From Candidatus Roizmanbacteria bacterium (GTDB taxonomy: Bacteria > Patescibacteriota > Microgenomatia > UBA1406 > GWC2-37-13), in assembly GCA_016214055.1 (NCBI GenBank), contig JACRPE010000005.1, forward strand, positions 1 to 64,000: DNA of 64,000 nt, given 5' to 3'. Position 1 is the first letter of the stretch; the number at the start of each line of letters is the position of its first letter. Shown here piece after piece: positions 35,218-43,619 of the stretch. A model generated the notes under the pieces. That model worked only from the letters and a program-made list of their open reading frames with translations. It was not told the origin of the DNA and made no database searches. The translations under genes were made by a program, and so were the position numbers.

Positions 35218-36426
35218 ATGAGTGAAAATAGTCCTCAAATGACTCGCAGACAATCATTTCTACCTATACTTTCATTATTATTAGGTACTCCATTGGTGCT
35301 TACAGGATGTTTAAGTCCTTCCGCATCACCTGCCCCTTCCACGCCTAATATTCCCGTTACACCCTCAACGCACTTAAAAGCAAAGACGATTGCCACAAGA
35401 GCGCCCACCCCCACGGAACTTGATTTGAAACGATCTACCAGTCTCGCTGAAATTGCCTTAAATGATAAGGCCACTGCTCTCATCGGCCCAAACGGTGAGC
35501 CACGTTTTTATACCGGTGGATATGACCCCTTTTCAGATAACCGAATTGATTACCCTGAAAAACTAGTAACACCGGAAACGCGAGTAACTTCATCTCCTAT
35601 TAAACTCAAAGTACCCAATAGCAACGTATCATTTGATGCCCAATTTTATATGATCGGGGATGGTTCGCCACAGTCAGGGCAATATATGCAGGAATCTTTT
35701 TCTTTTGTAGTTAATTATTACAAAGGGATTTTAGAAAAAACTCTGTCGAGTAAACAAAATCCTTCCCCTCAAGATCGAGAAGCAATTAGTACAATTGAAC
35801 AGAAGGGGGGAGTTGCCAAATACTTAGAAAGCTGGCTCGCTGGATTCTCAAAAAGCAATGTCATATCCGTCTGGAATCAAGTAATATCGGATGGGGATGG
35901 GCCACCTTATGCAGTTACGCTTCCCCCAGGGAATCCTAACGTTCCATTCCCCACACCTGATGCAGTGCGAAAAATCATTACCCAAAAGATAACTCACGAC
36001 ACTTTAGGCTTTCCATTATCACAATTGATCAAATTGATGGGCGCCGACGATGAAATAACACAAAACCCTTGGATTGTCCGATTTTCAGAAGGGGCCGGTT
36101 CTTGTTTATATAATGCAAAAACAAGACAGTTCAGTATTGCAATTAATCCCTCTCAAGCCCATTGGTTTAGCCCAAACATAGCTGAATTGCAGACAGATAA
36201 AGCAGTAACTAAATCCGCTTTAGTGAATGAATTTGCAAATATCGTAGCTGAAGGACTGGATCCTTCAGTTCAAGCTCTTATGTATTCTCAGATTGAAAAA
36301 GAAGCTGGAGTAAATCAAGCTCGCTTGGCACAAGCTCAAAAGGATCATCCAAACGTAAGAAATGAATTTGCATCAACCATGGCAATGATCGAGTATCAAA
36401 AAAGTGTTCTTGCCGCCCATAAATAA
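35218..36426 (+). CDS. Lipoprotein of unknown function, possible Tat signal
   Basis: A 402-residue protein. The leader has a twin arginine (R10-R11 in TRRQSFLPIL), a hydrophobic stretch and the lipobox VLTGC with lipidated Cys31. A Ser/Pro/Thr-rich linker follows. The bulk has no recognised domain; it contains FEE-like acidic and aromatic patches (IGDGSPQSGQYMQESFSFVV; GAGSCLYNAKTRQFSIAINP) and a helical C-terminus. If the twin arginine is real, it would be exported folded. Lgt near 62 kb would lipidate it. It is transcribed alone from the promoter at 35184-35212. Confidence 0.75.
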   Translation: MSENSPQMTRRQSFLPILSLLLGTPLVLTGCLSPSASPAPSTPNIPVTPSTHLKAKTIATRAPTPTELDLKRSTSLAEIALNDKATALIGPNGEPRFYTGGYDPFSDNRIDYPEKLVTPETRVTSSPIKLKVPNSNVSFDAQFYMIGDGSPQSGQYMQESFSFVVNYYKGILEKTLSSKQNPSPQDREAISTIEQKGGVAKYLESWLAGFSKSNVISVWNQVISDGDGPPYAVTLPPGNPNVPFPTPDAVRKIITQKITHDTLGFPLSQLIKLMGADDEITQNPWIVRFSEGAGSCLYNAKTRQFSIAINPSQAHWFSPNIAELQTDKAVTKSALVNEFANIVAEGLDPSVQALMYSQIEKEAGVNQARLAQAQKDHPNVRNEFASTMAMIEYQKSVLAAHK

Positions 36427-36434
36427 TAAAAATG

Positions 36435-36443
36435 TGTTATAAT
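36435..36443 (+). promoter_or_regulatory. Extended -10 promoter of the helicase gene
   Basis: TGTTATAAT, an extended -10. Start of transcription near 36450 would leave a leader of about 127 nt before the ATG at 36577, unusually long in this window. Confidence 0.6.
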
Positions 36444-36505
36444 GTATCTAGATTGTAAGATACTGTTTTGTATTTATACATATTTGGGTTTTTACTCAAA
36501 TAGTG

Positions 36506-36560
36506 AGGCTCTTCTTTAATTTATAAGAGCCTATGTCACAGGCTCTTCTTTCTTTTTACC
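36506..36560 (+). promoter_or_regulatory. Attenuator-like leader with competing hairpins
   Basis: Three matching segments: AGGCTCTT (36506-36513), AAGAGCCT (36525-36532) and AGGCTCTT (36540-36547). The middle one can pair with either neighbour. Pairing 2:3 gives a perfect 8-bp hairpin with loop ATGTCAC followed by CTTTCTTTTT, resembling a weak terminator. Pairing 1:2 would prevent it. Confidence 0.55.
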
Positions 36561-36576
36561 ATTTATCTTTTTTCGT

Positions 36577-37788
36577 ATGTTTAATCACCGACCCGTGAGT
36601 AATGCTCGTTTTAGTAACAAAAGCCGTTTTGGTGGCCCCAGCCGTTTTGGCGGAGGTAGGGGAGGATTTCGCGGACGCGGAGTACCCGTTGTCCCCATCC
36701 AATCTTTCATTAGAAAAGCTTCAGTTCAGGTACCGGCTCAACCCGTGGTTGCGCCCACAGTTAGCATTGAAACGCTTTTAATTGATCAGAAGTTAAAAAA
36801 TAATATCATGAGCCGGGGATACAAACTCCTCATGCCTATCCAGGAAAAGGCAATCCCTTCTATTTTGCAAGGAAAAGATGTAATCGGAATTGCTAACACC
36901 GGAACCGGAAAGACGGCTGCTTTTTTGATTCCTATCATCCAACACGTCATCGAAAACCCAAATTATAAAACTCTTATCATCACTCCCACTCGCGAATTAG
37001 CTCTACAAATACAAGAGGAACTTCGCAGATTTACTCAGGGAATCAGACTCAATAGCACGTTCTGTATTGGTCAATCTTCCATGAGGAACCAAATCTATGA
37101 TTTGAGACGCAATCCTCATGTGGTCATCGGGACCCCGGGAAGACTTAAGGATTTGATAGAACGAAGAATACTCAATCTTTCAGTATTTTCAATGATTGTG
37201 TTAGACGAAGTTGACCAGATGTTAGATATGGGATTTATCAATGATGTCAAACACATCATTTCATTTCTTCCCGCCAAACGTCAGTCACTTTTCTTCTCAG
37301 CAACCGTATCGCCGGAAATAAATAGAATCATTCAGACCTTTGTCACCAATCCGGTAACTATTTCCGTAAAGACTCAGGAAACGGTTAGCCACATCAAACA
37401 GGATGTAGTCAAGGTCGATATGGGAAAAACGAAAATACAGGTACTTGATGATCTTCTCAAAAAAGCAGAGTTCAAAAAGGTACTCGTGTTCGGTAGAACA
37501 AAATTTGGAGTCGAACGCTTAGGACAGGAACTTTTCAGAAAAGGATTTAAAGTCACCTCCATCCATGGAGACAAACCGCAGGTCAAACGTCAACAGGCCA
37601 TCCGCATGTTTAAAGATGATGTGGTAAATGTCATGATTGCAACCGACGTAGCCGCACGCGGACTGGATATACACGATGTTACCCACGTGATCAACTATGA
37701 TCCACCGGCAACATACGAAGATTATATTCACCGAATTGGAAGAACAGGAAGAGCAAATAAGACGGGAACCGCTTTGACTTTCGTCTAA
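36577..37788 (+). CDS. DEAD-box RNA helicase with N-terminal RGG tail
   Basis: A 403-residue protein. Residues 1-40 are Arg/Gly/Phe-rich (FGGGRGGFRGRG), an RNA-binding tail usually found at the C-terminus of such helicases. The core has the Q-motif, Walker A ANTGTGKT (106-113), PTRELALQ, TPGRL, motif II DEVD (210-213, instead of DEAD), SAT (241-243), ATDVAARGLD and HRIGRTGR. The core ends almost at the C-terminus. It probably unwinds rRNA or mRNA structure, often cold-induced. The leader may regulate it. Confidence 0.93.
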   Translation: MFNHRPVSNARFSNKSRFGGPSRFGGGRGGFRGRGVPVVPIQSFIRKASVQVPAQPVVAPTVSIETLLIDQKLKNNIMSRGYKLLMPIQEKAIPSILQGKDVIGIANTGTGKTAAFLIPIIQHVIENPNYKTLIITPTRELALQIQEELRRFTQGIRLNSTFCIGQSSMRNQIYDLRRNPHVVIGTPGRLKDLIERRILNLSVFSMIVLDEVDQMLDMGFINDVKHIISFLPAKRQSLFFSATVSPEINRIIQTFVTNPVTISVKTQETVSHIKQDVVKVDMGKTKIQVLDDLLKKAEFKKVLVFGRTKFGVERLGQELFRKGFKVTSIHGDKPQVKRQQAIRMFKDDVVNVMIATDVAARGLDIHDVTHVINYDPPATYEDYIHRIGRTGRANKTGTALTFV

Positions 37789-38154
37789 TTATTCGGAGCT
37801 CATGGCACTGATGTCAAGCTCGTTCACGTTGTCGTCATGATTTAAATCAAGATCTGAAGCATAGATGGGGTTATCTCCGTCTTTGGTTTTGCCGACGACT
37901 TTATTCCAACATGCAAATGCATGATTGCAGGGTGAGGCTTTGCGGACCAAATCCGCATCTTCCGCATCTATCTTTCCATCACGGTTAATATCTCCTTTCA
38001 GTTTCGTCTCTGTTAATCCTCCTCCTTGTTTAGGTGTTGATGGAGTTTGAGGAGAACTTTTGAAGAATAACATGCCCGCGACCGCAACTCCCAGAAGAAT
38101 TACGATCACAAGGGCTACAATGATGATTACTGCTGATCCTCTTTCATTTTTCAT
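37789..38154 (-). CDS. Membrane-anchored dockerin-domain protein
   Basis: A protein of about 121 residues: an N-terminal membrane helix (AVIIIVALVIVILLGVAVAG), a Pro/Gly linker, then two calcium-loop dockerin repeats, GDINRDGKIDAEDADLVRK and LDLNHDDNVNELDISAM, with a C...C pair between them. Dockerins bind cohesins; in CPR genomes they appear on many surface proteins of unknown partners. I start at the ATG at 38154 rather than a far upstream Met, since the signal-anchor begins there and a TATACT box lies about 9 nt before it. Confidence 0.85.
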   Translation of the reverse strand: MKNERGSAVIIIVALVIVILLGVAVAGMLFFKSSPQTPSTPKQGGGLTETKLKGDINRDGKIDAEDADLVRKASPCNHAFACWNKVVGKTKDGDNPIYASDLDLNHDDNVNELDISAMSSE

Positions 38155-38190
38155 ACTAGAAATAGTATATAATAAATTATCGCGTATGTT

Positions 38191-39297
38191 ATGAAAACAA
38201 AATACCATTCCTTCTTCAAAAAATATGGTTCTTATCTGGTGCTGGTATTTCTTTTCCTTCTTTTGGCTTTTGTACTGAAAAATCTTCAAAATAAAGAGCG
38301 GAAGACGACTTTCAATATTAATTTTCTGGAACGGTATAAAGATACGCCGACTCTTGAAATTGCAGGATTTGAGGAGGGGGAAAACTGGAGGGGTAACTTT
38401 ACCCGCGACTCGGGAAGGACCTTTGATGGCGAGACGGGGATGAATATTTTTACTCAGGGAAAACCGAACGTTATCACATTAAGCAAATCACTCAACTTAG
38501 CACCTTTTGATACCATTTTTACCTATGTCAATATTGACACTGAGGAAATGATACAGAAAATCGACTCCCTCGTGATCGGCTTTCAAACAAAAGATAAAAA
38601 TAAAGCAACTTTTGCGGTCCCACCCCTCAAGCAGGGCTGGAATCTTCTCACCTTACCCATAAAGGGTTTTAAACAAAACAAATTTGATTGGAAACAGATT
38701 GAAGAAACATCGGTTGAGTTAACTGCCAAAAAAAGGGAGACGGCACAGATTGCACTTGACCGCATCTGGACACAGCAATCCATGAAGGGTAAGGCAGATT
38801 TTCTCTTATATCCGAAAGAGTTTATTAATCTGAAGACGGTCGGGAAAAAGACATTTCTCCATCTGGGTTCCCCCCTTCTGTCCCAGATCCTTTTCAATAA
38901 AATAGTTGAAAAGAATGACTTTTCCTACACCGCGTCTTTTGCACCGAAGAAATTCGGCACGTTTGGTTTGTCATTTCAAACAAATAGGAAGCTTGATGAA
39001 GGATATTTCTTTGCAATTGAGGGAACGCAAATGAATACATGGCGGCTATACAAAAAAGCGGGTGGAAAAGAGATTGTTATCGCCCAAGATACATTAAAAA
39101 GTAATATATTTGAAAAGGAAGCCTACTTGTGGTTGCGTATTGAGAAAAAAGGGGACAAAATAATTCCTTCTTTTTCAATAAATAATCAGCAATATATTCC
39201 ATTCAAAGATGTGGAGGACTCTTCTTTTTCAAAAGGATATGTGGGGATTTTTTCACAGGGGTCTTATCTTATCAATTCTGTCGAGGTGAAAGAATAA
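38191..39297 (+). CDS. Membrane-anchored protein with two lectin/CBM-like domains
   Basis: A 368-residue protein with one N-terminal membrane helix (about residues 14-30). Residues 50-190 look like a galactose-binding-type beta-sandwich (FEEGENWRGNFTRDSGRTF, VPPLKQGWNLLTLPI). Residues about 205-368 resemble a concanavalin-like fold (EAYLWLRIEKKGDKIIPSFS, SKGYVGIFSQGS). No catalytic residues are evident, so glycan binding outside the cell is the simplest role. It is divergent from the dockerin gene and 4 nt upstream of the next gene. Domain calls rest on pattern only. Confidence 0.65.
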   Translation: MKTKYHSFFKKYGSYLVLVFLFLLLAFVLKNLQNKERKTTFNINFLERYKDTPTLEIAGFEEGENWRGNFTRDSGRTFDGETGMNIFTQGKPNVITLSKSLNLAPFDTIFTYVNIDTEEMIQKIDSLVIGFQTKDKNKATFAVPPLKQGWNLLTLPIKGFKQNKFDWKQIEETSVELTAKKRETAQIALDRIWTQQSMKGKADFLLYPKEFINLKTVGKKTFLHLGSPLLSQILFNKIVEKNDFSYTASFAPKKFGTFGLSFQTNRKLDEGYFFAIEGTQMNTWRLYKKAGGKEIVIAQDTLKSNIFEKEAYLWLRIEKKGDKIIPSFSINNQQYIPFKDVEDSSFSKGYVGIFSQGSYLINSVEVKE

Positions 39298-39301
39298 ATC
39301 T

Positions 39302-41299
39302 ATGAAAAAAGGTTTTGGCTCTTTAACCCTTATATTAGTCATTGTTCTTATTGCCGCAATCGGTGGGGGGGCATATTATTTGGGGACACGCTCAGCCGGT
39401 TCTCTAAAACCTGAAAGTAATGTTACCTCCAATTCTCAATCTTCATCTTCCGTGAGTACTCAATCATCAGCGGCAAAGGTCGAGCCTCTTTTTTCCGGAA
39501 AAGTGACGAGGATAATCGAAGATCTCAAACTTTTCAAACCTCTTGAGGGCGATGTGGAAAATGGGGTGAATGAATCCATCGTCTACTATGAGGCGGGAAC
39601 CTATCTGAAGGGTCCTTATCAAGGGTATAAACGTATCCTTGCCATCCGCCCGTCTGAGGGACCCGGACCGAGCTTGCAATTTATACTCGCAACCAAGGAT
39701 ATGAAAATGTTTGTTCTTGATGACCCCGAAAAGAAGAGTCAGAAGTTTCCTGAAAGTGATTGGGATAGCCCTTTCATGTATTTGGACAAGAATAAAATTT
39801 CAGCTATAGCTGCATTCGATTCTGAACATCCGGCAACCGTCTCACTTCAAAGTCCGTATGCATTAATCCGGGAGGAAAAAGTATTGCTTGAAAATATAAA
39901 ATCCGGAAAAAAAGATAAGAACGGATATGATATATACATCGAGAAACCCATCACTGAGTTTGAAAAAAAATACGCCTTAACATCTTCCGTTCCAACTCTC
40001 TCATTCTTCGGAGGGGGAGTAGATTGGGGTAATACAAACGGAATGAATGATAAGGAGAAGAAGATGAATCAACTGCGAGTGAAGTATCTCTCCGGATCAA
40101 CGAAGGTATTTGGAGCTGACTCAACGGGTCTTACTTATTCATATATTCTTACTTCACAAAAAGTACTGGATAAGTATCTCGCTGACAAACCGCTAGCCGA
40201 CCAAAAAGATATTGAGTATAAGAAACAGGTTGAGCTTTTCAATCAAAAAAAGTTGAAAGAATATCCGCAATCCCCGGATTATCTCAAATTTCCCAGGCTT
40301 CGTTTTAATCGGGCAGACGCCCAACTTTCCAATCAATATTATGACACTTATGATGCGGCGTTTCCCGGTGCTTGTGGGGGAACTATGAGCACCTTTATCG
40401 TTGATAATATTGCCGAGACAGACTTGGAGCTTGTTTCGTCCAATTTTGAACTTCCTCTTTTTACCTTGAAAGATGAGAAGCATCCTTTATATGAGTTGGC
40501 GTATGATGCAAAAACAAATCAGGACGATGAGTCATACAAAAGTGTGAATGACGGCAAATCAAAACCGACGCTTGCCCAGTATGTGGCAAAACGTCCCCTT
40601 CTGTTTTTCAAGGACTCATGGGGGAGATGGGCGGTGGTGGGGGAGTTTGATATAAAACTTATGGGAGGATGCGGAAAGCCGGTCATTTATCTTTATCCCG
40701 AGAAGACGACGGCGGTCCATGTAGATTTTGTTTCACCTATAAAGTTAGATACTCAAATTCCACAATATCACAACGGGTGGCTTGTATCAGCCGATCCGCA
40801 GGGTAACTTGAAAGATTTGCAACCTTCCTACACCGACTGCTCGCAGATTGATGGAATAAAAACAGGGTCGGAATATGCACGGGTTGCATGCCAAACAAAT
40901 AACTACCCCTACATCTACTGGTCGGGAAAAAGTGTGAGCAATGAATATCCAAGAGTTGATGCGGGGACGGTGGTTGCAAAAAATGAGGTGCAAAATTTCA
41001 TGATACAGACGTTATTGAATGCAGGATTGAACACGAAAGAAGTCGCAGATATGACCGGCTATTGGGTCCCCAAAATGCTGGAAAAGAATGCTCCCTATTA
41101 CCGGATCAGTTTTCTGCAAACGGGTGATATGGATGCATTCATTCCTATGCGAGTCGATCCTGTTCCAAATACCGTATATCGTATATTTTTAGATTATAAA
41201 CCGCTTGTATCCATACCAAGTAAATTACCTGAGCCTCAACAACTCAAGAAACTCAATCGCCAAGGATTTGTCCTGATTGAGTGGGGAGGACTCCTATGA
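39302..41299 (+). CDS. Exported protein with KPVIYLYPE motif
   Basis: A 665-residue protein: N-terminal membrane helix (residues 8-28), Ser/Thr-rich linker to about 58, then a long extracytoplasmic part. GCGKPVIYLYPE at 456-467 is a signature shared by large exported proteins of unknown function in CPR bacteria and others; it is followed by a beta-rich region and, near 590, NGxxTKEVADMTGYWVPKML. Four visible cysteines flank the motif region. I know no biochemical role. The stop overlaps the NYN gene start (ATGA). Confidence 0.7.
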   Translation: MKKGFGSLTLILVIVLIAAIGGGAYYLGTRSAGSLKPESNVTSNSQSSSSVSTQSSAAKVEPLFSGKVTRIIEDLKLFKPLEGDVENGVNESIVYYEAGTYLKGPYQGYKRILAIRPSEGPGPSLQFILATKDMKMFVLDDPEKKSQKFPESDWDSPFMYLDKNKISAIAAFDSEHPATVSLQSPYALIREEKVLLENIKSGKKDKNGYDIYIEKPITEFEKKYALTSSVPTLSFFGGGVDWGNTNGMNDKEKKMNQLRVKYLSGSTKVFGADSTGLTYSYILTSQKVLDKYLADKPLADQKDIEYKKQVELFNQKKLKEYPQSPDYLKFPRLRFNRADAQLSNQYYDTYDAAFPGACGGTMSTFIVDNIAETDLELVSSNFELPLFTLKDEKHPLYELAYDAKTNQDDESYKSVNDGKSKPTLAQYVAKRPLLFFKDSWGRWAVVGEFDIKLMGGCGKPVIYLYPEKTTAVHVDFVSPIKLDTQIPQYHNGWLVSADPQGNLKDLQPSYTDCSQIDGIKTGSEYARVACQTNNYPYIYWSGKSVSNEYPRVDAGTVVAKNEVQNFMIQTLLNAGLNTKEVADMTGYWVPKMLEKNAPYYRISFLQTGDMDAFIPMRVDPVPNTVYRIFLDYKPLVSIPSKLPEPQQLKKLNRQGFVLIEWGGLL

Positions 41300-41805
41300 T
41301 AGTACGAAATAAAGATCAACGAGTGGTGGTATTGGTCGATGTACAAAACCTGTACTATTCTGCAAAGAATCTCTATCAATCGCGGGTGAACTATAAAAAC
41401 CTGCTTACCTTGGTTGCCCAGAAACGCCTATTGGTACGGGCTATCGCCTATGTTATTAAGGCCGACCCGAGTGAAAAAGAAAATGATTTTTTCGATGCAG
41501 TCAATTCCGCAGGATTTGAAGTAAAGGAAAAACTATTGCAGACATTCTACGGAGGGGCAAAGAAGGGGGACTGGGACTTAGGAATTGCGATGGATGCAAT
41601 ACGGCTCGGTCATAAGGTAGACTCAATCATATTGGTATCAGGTGACGGCGACTTTAAACCCGTCGTAAACTACCTGCAGCAATCCCTCGGGTGTCTGGTC
41701 GAAGTAGTCGCTTTCCGCAAGACGGCAAACCATGAACTTATTGATATAGCCGACGATTTTATAGACATCGAAAAACACAAGGAGTCGCTTCTTTTCAAGA
41801 TATAG
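41296..41805 (+). CDS. NYN-domain RNase-like protein (LabA/DUF88)
   Basis: A 169-residue PIN-like nuclease fold. VVLVDVQNLYYSAKN holds the first acid, GDWDLGIAMDAIRLG the second group and LVSGDGDFKPVVNYLQ the third, all with the aspartates expected for metal-dependent RNA cleavage. Cytoplasmic. The start ATG overlaps the upstream stop and has a rare strong Shine-Dalgarno (GGGGAGGA at 41283-41290), so it is translated by reinitiation, unlike the leaderless genes nearby. A GTG 15 nt upstream is part of that ribosome site. Confidence 0.88.
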   Translation: MIVRNKDQRVVVLVDVQNLYYSAKNLYQSRVNYKNLLTLVAQKRLLVRAIAYVIKADPSEKENDFFDAVNSAGFEVKEKLLQTFYGGAKKGDWDLGIAMDAIRLGHKVDSIILVSGDGDFKPVVNYLQQSLGCLVEVVAFRKTANHELIDIADDFIDIEKHKESLLFKI

Positions 41806-41827
41806 GATAACTTGATATAATGAGATC

Positions 41828-42589
41828 ATGACAATCGTATGGATCTATGCTCTCATCGGCGTCTTATTTGTAAGCTCCCTTTCGCTTTTGGGTGCCTTTA
41901 CCTTAGCCATAAAAGATAGCCTCTTGAAAAAAATACTCATATACTTTGTAAGCTTTTCGGCGGGCGCTATTCTCGGAGATGTCTTCATCCATCTTCTTCC
42001 AGAGATATCTAAAGCGTATGGTTTTACCCTTCAGGCTTCGTTTTACTTTCTAATTGGGATTGTGGCATCATTTATGATCGAAAAGGCGATCTGTTGGCAA
42101 CACACAGGCCATAACGATGACTGCGAATCCGATCATCATGTGAAACGCTTCACCTACATGGTGTTGTTTGGTGACGGGGTGCACAATTTTATTGACGGAC
42201 TGATAATCGGGGCAGGGTTTCTTTCGGGAATTCCTATCGGTATTGGTACGACCCTCGCCGTAATTTTTCATGAAATACCCCATGAAATAGGGGACTTCGG
42301 AGTCCTCATACATGGGGGATTGAGCCGTAAAAGGGCACTGCTCTATAATTTTATCTCCGGGCTCACGGCGGTTGCCGGTACGGTTATTTCTCTTATATTA
42401 AGTCAATATTTGAAAGGAACACACCTGTTTCTGCTCTGCTTTGCCTCCGCAAATCTAATATATGTTGCCGGAAGCAACCTCATTCCGGAGCTCCACAAAG
42501 GCTCAAACCTAATAAAAGACCTTGTTCAGATTGTGAGCTTTATTGCCGGGATTCTAATAATGCTCCCCCTGCTTTTGTTGGAAAGGTAA
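41828..42589 (+). CDS. ZIP family metal transporter
   Basis: A 253-residue protein with about eight helices. The metal-binding helices are clear: DGVHNFIDGLIIGAGF and FHEIPHEIGDFGVLIHGG. A short His/Asp-rich loop (HTGHNDDCESDHH) lies between helices 3 and 4, as usual for ZIPs. It imports zinc or another divalent metal. TATAAT at 41816-41821 lies 6 nt before the ATG, so it is likely leaderless. Confidence 0.92.
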   Translation: MTIVWIYALIGVLFVSSLSLLGAFTLAIKDSLLKKILIYFVSFSAGAILGDVFIHLLPEISKAYGFTLQASFYFLIGIVASFMIEKAICWQHTGHNDDCESDHHVKRFTYMVLFGDGVHNFIDGLIIGAGFLSGIPIGIGTTLAVIFHEIPHEIGDFGVLIHGGLSRKRALLYNFISGLTAVAGTVISLILSQYLKGTHLFLLCFASANLIYVAGSNLIPELHKGSNLIKDLVQIVSFIAGILIMLPLLLLER

Positions 42590-42614
42590 TATTTTATTCG
42601 TAAATGCATACTTC

Positions 42615-42670
42615 TTGTCATCCCCGTGAAGACGGGGATCCATGGATTCCCGCCTACGCGGGAATGACAA
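42615..42670. repeat. GTCAT...ATGAC double-hairpin repeat element
   Basis: Ends TTGTCAT and ATGACAA are inverted. Inside are two GC-rich hairpins, TCCCCGTGAAGACGGGGA and ATTCCCGCCTACGCGGGAAT, around CCATGG. Half of the same unit is found twice inside the femX-like gene (46971-46997, 47088-47114). Confidence 0.85.
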
Positions 42671-42699
42671 AGGATATTTCTATCGTTTTGAACTAAGGC

Positions 42700-42825
42700 C
42701 TGTTACAACAATCTAATTAAATGCTCCCTCCACACTGAATATGTATAAAGCCTCAAAATAGAGCTAGCAGACTGGTATCATGTCTGCTAATGATGATATT
42801 ATTAGTATTTAGCTTGTTGTGACAG
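42700..42825. other. Structured element with inverted ends, possible ncRNA or MITE
   Basis: CTGTTACAACAATCTAA (42700-42716) matches the reverse complement of 42809-42825 at 15 of 17 positions, one of the differences being a G-U pair. Near its centre AGCAGAC (42766-42772) and GTCTGCT (42782-42788) are perfectly complementary. The rest of the gap 42590-42900 contains the repeat at 42615-42670 and a TAAAAT box at 42886-42891; no coding frame is credible. Confidence 0.45.
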
Positions 42826-42900
42826 TCTATTGTGGCACTCAATGTTTCATTTTCCAATTCGATTGCATTTTGGGAATCAACCTATTAAAATGACAACATT

Positions 42901-43548
42901 ATGAAATACAAGACTCATCTTATCATCGCAGGATCACTCGTTTTCCTCTTCCTTTTTCTTTTCGGAGTATATAAATTAACCAACACGACTGTCGATTATA
43001 AGGATGTTATGACTCTTTCGGCATCCGATCATGTGAAATGGTCCCCTGATAAGAAACATGTACTGGTCGAGTATAGTGATCTTCAGTGTCCTGCATGTAA
43101 GGCATATCATGATATAATGAGTACTTTTGAGGCATCAGGAAGCCCTAATCTTGCAATTCCAAAGCAAATTACTTTGGTATTTCGCCATTTTCCCCTGTAT
43201 CAAATTCATGAAAATGCCCTTGAAATGGCCTATGGTGCAGAGGCGGCAAGCCGGCAGGGAAAGTTTTTTGAAATGGCAAATGTATTATTTTCAGACCAGG
43301 ACAACTTAGCAAAAACCAAAGATCCCAAAGGATTCCTTGCGGGAAAAGCAAAAGCAATCGGGCTGAATGTTGACCAATTTAAGAATGATGAGGAGTCGGC
43401 AAATGTAAAGAATAAAGTAAATGCGGATTTATCCGGTGGAGAGCGGGCGGGGATCAACGGCACACCCACTTTTTTCCTTGATGGGCAAAAGCTTGAGTTC
43501 CAATCACCACAGGAATTTGTAAAGATACTCCAAGCCGTTTTACAGTAA
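42901..43548 (+). CDS. DsbA-like thiol-disulfide oxidoreductase
   Basis: A 215-residue protein: an N-terminal membrane anchor (residues 7-24), then a thioredoxin fold with an inserted helical domain. The active site is C63-P-A-C66 (YSDLQCPACKAYH), and GTPTFFLDGQ supplies the cis-proline. It belongs to the BdbD/DsbA-like Thioredoxin_4 group and works outside the membrane, making or reshuffling disulfides. The cysteine-rich secreted proteins at 47.9-51 kb are likely substrates. A TAAAAT box lies 9 nt before the ATG. Confidence 0.92.
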   Translation: MKYKTHLIIAGSLVFLFLFLFGVYKLTNTTVDYKDVMTLSASDHVKWSPDKKHVLVEYSDLQCPACKAYHDIMSTFEASGSPNLAIPKQITLVFRHFPLYQIHENALEMAYGAEAASRQGKFFEMANVLFSDQDNLAKTKDPKGFLAGKAKAIGLNVDQFKNDEESANVKNKVNADLSGGERAGINGTPTFFLDGQKLEFQSPQEFVKILQAVLQ

Positions 43549-43557
43549 GACGCCCTT

Positions 43558-43595
43558 TGGCAACCTCGCAGGTTGCCAGGCTCCTGGCAATGACA
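43558..43595. repeat. Palindromic repeat ending in GGCAATGACA
   Basis: TGGCAACCTCGCAGGTTGCCA is a near-perfect palindrome in two parts (GGCAACCT, AGGTTGCC), followed by GGCTCCTGGCAATGACAT. It lies between dsbA and the hydrolase promoter and could also serve as a terminator, though no T-run follows. Confidence 0.65.
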
Positions 43596-43607
43596 TGAGT
43601 AGTGAGG

Positions 43608-43613
43608 TATAAT
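43608..43613 (+). promoter_or_regulatory. -10 box TATAAT of the cell-wall cassette
   Basis: Six nt before the ATG at 43620. It is the only promoter-like site ahead of four genes joined by ATGA overlaps (43620-47885). Confidence 0.65.
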
Positions 43614-43619
43614 AGAGGC

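Noticed and set aside
41281-41296. Longer start (GTG) of the NYN gene
   Set aside because: These bases form the strong ribosome-binding site for the ATG at 41296.
41296-41805. NYN protein as the toxin of a toxin-antitoxin pair
   Set aside because: No small antitoxin-like partner lies beside it; it is translated together with an exported protein gene.
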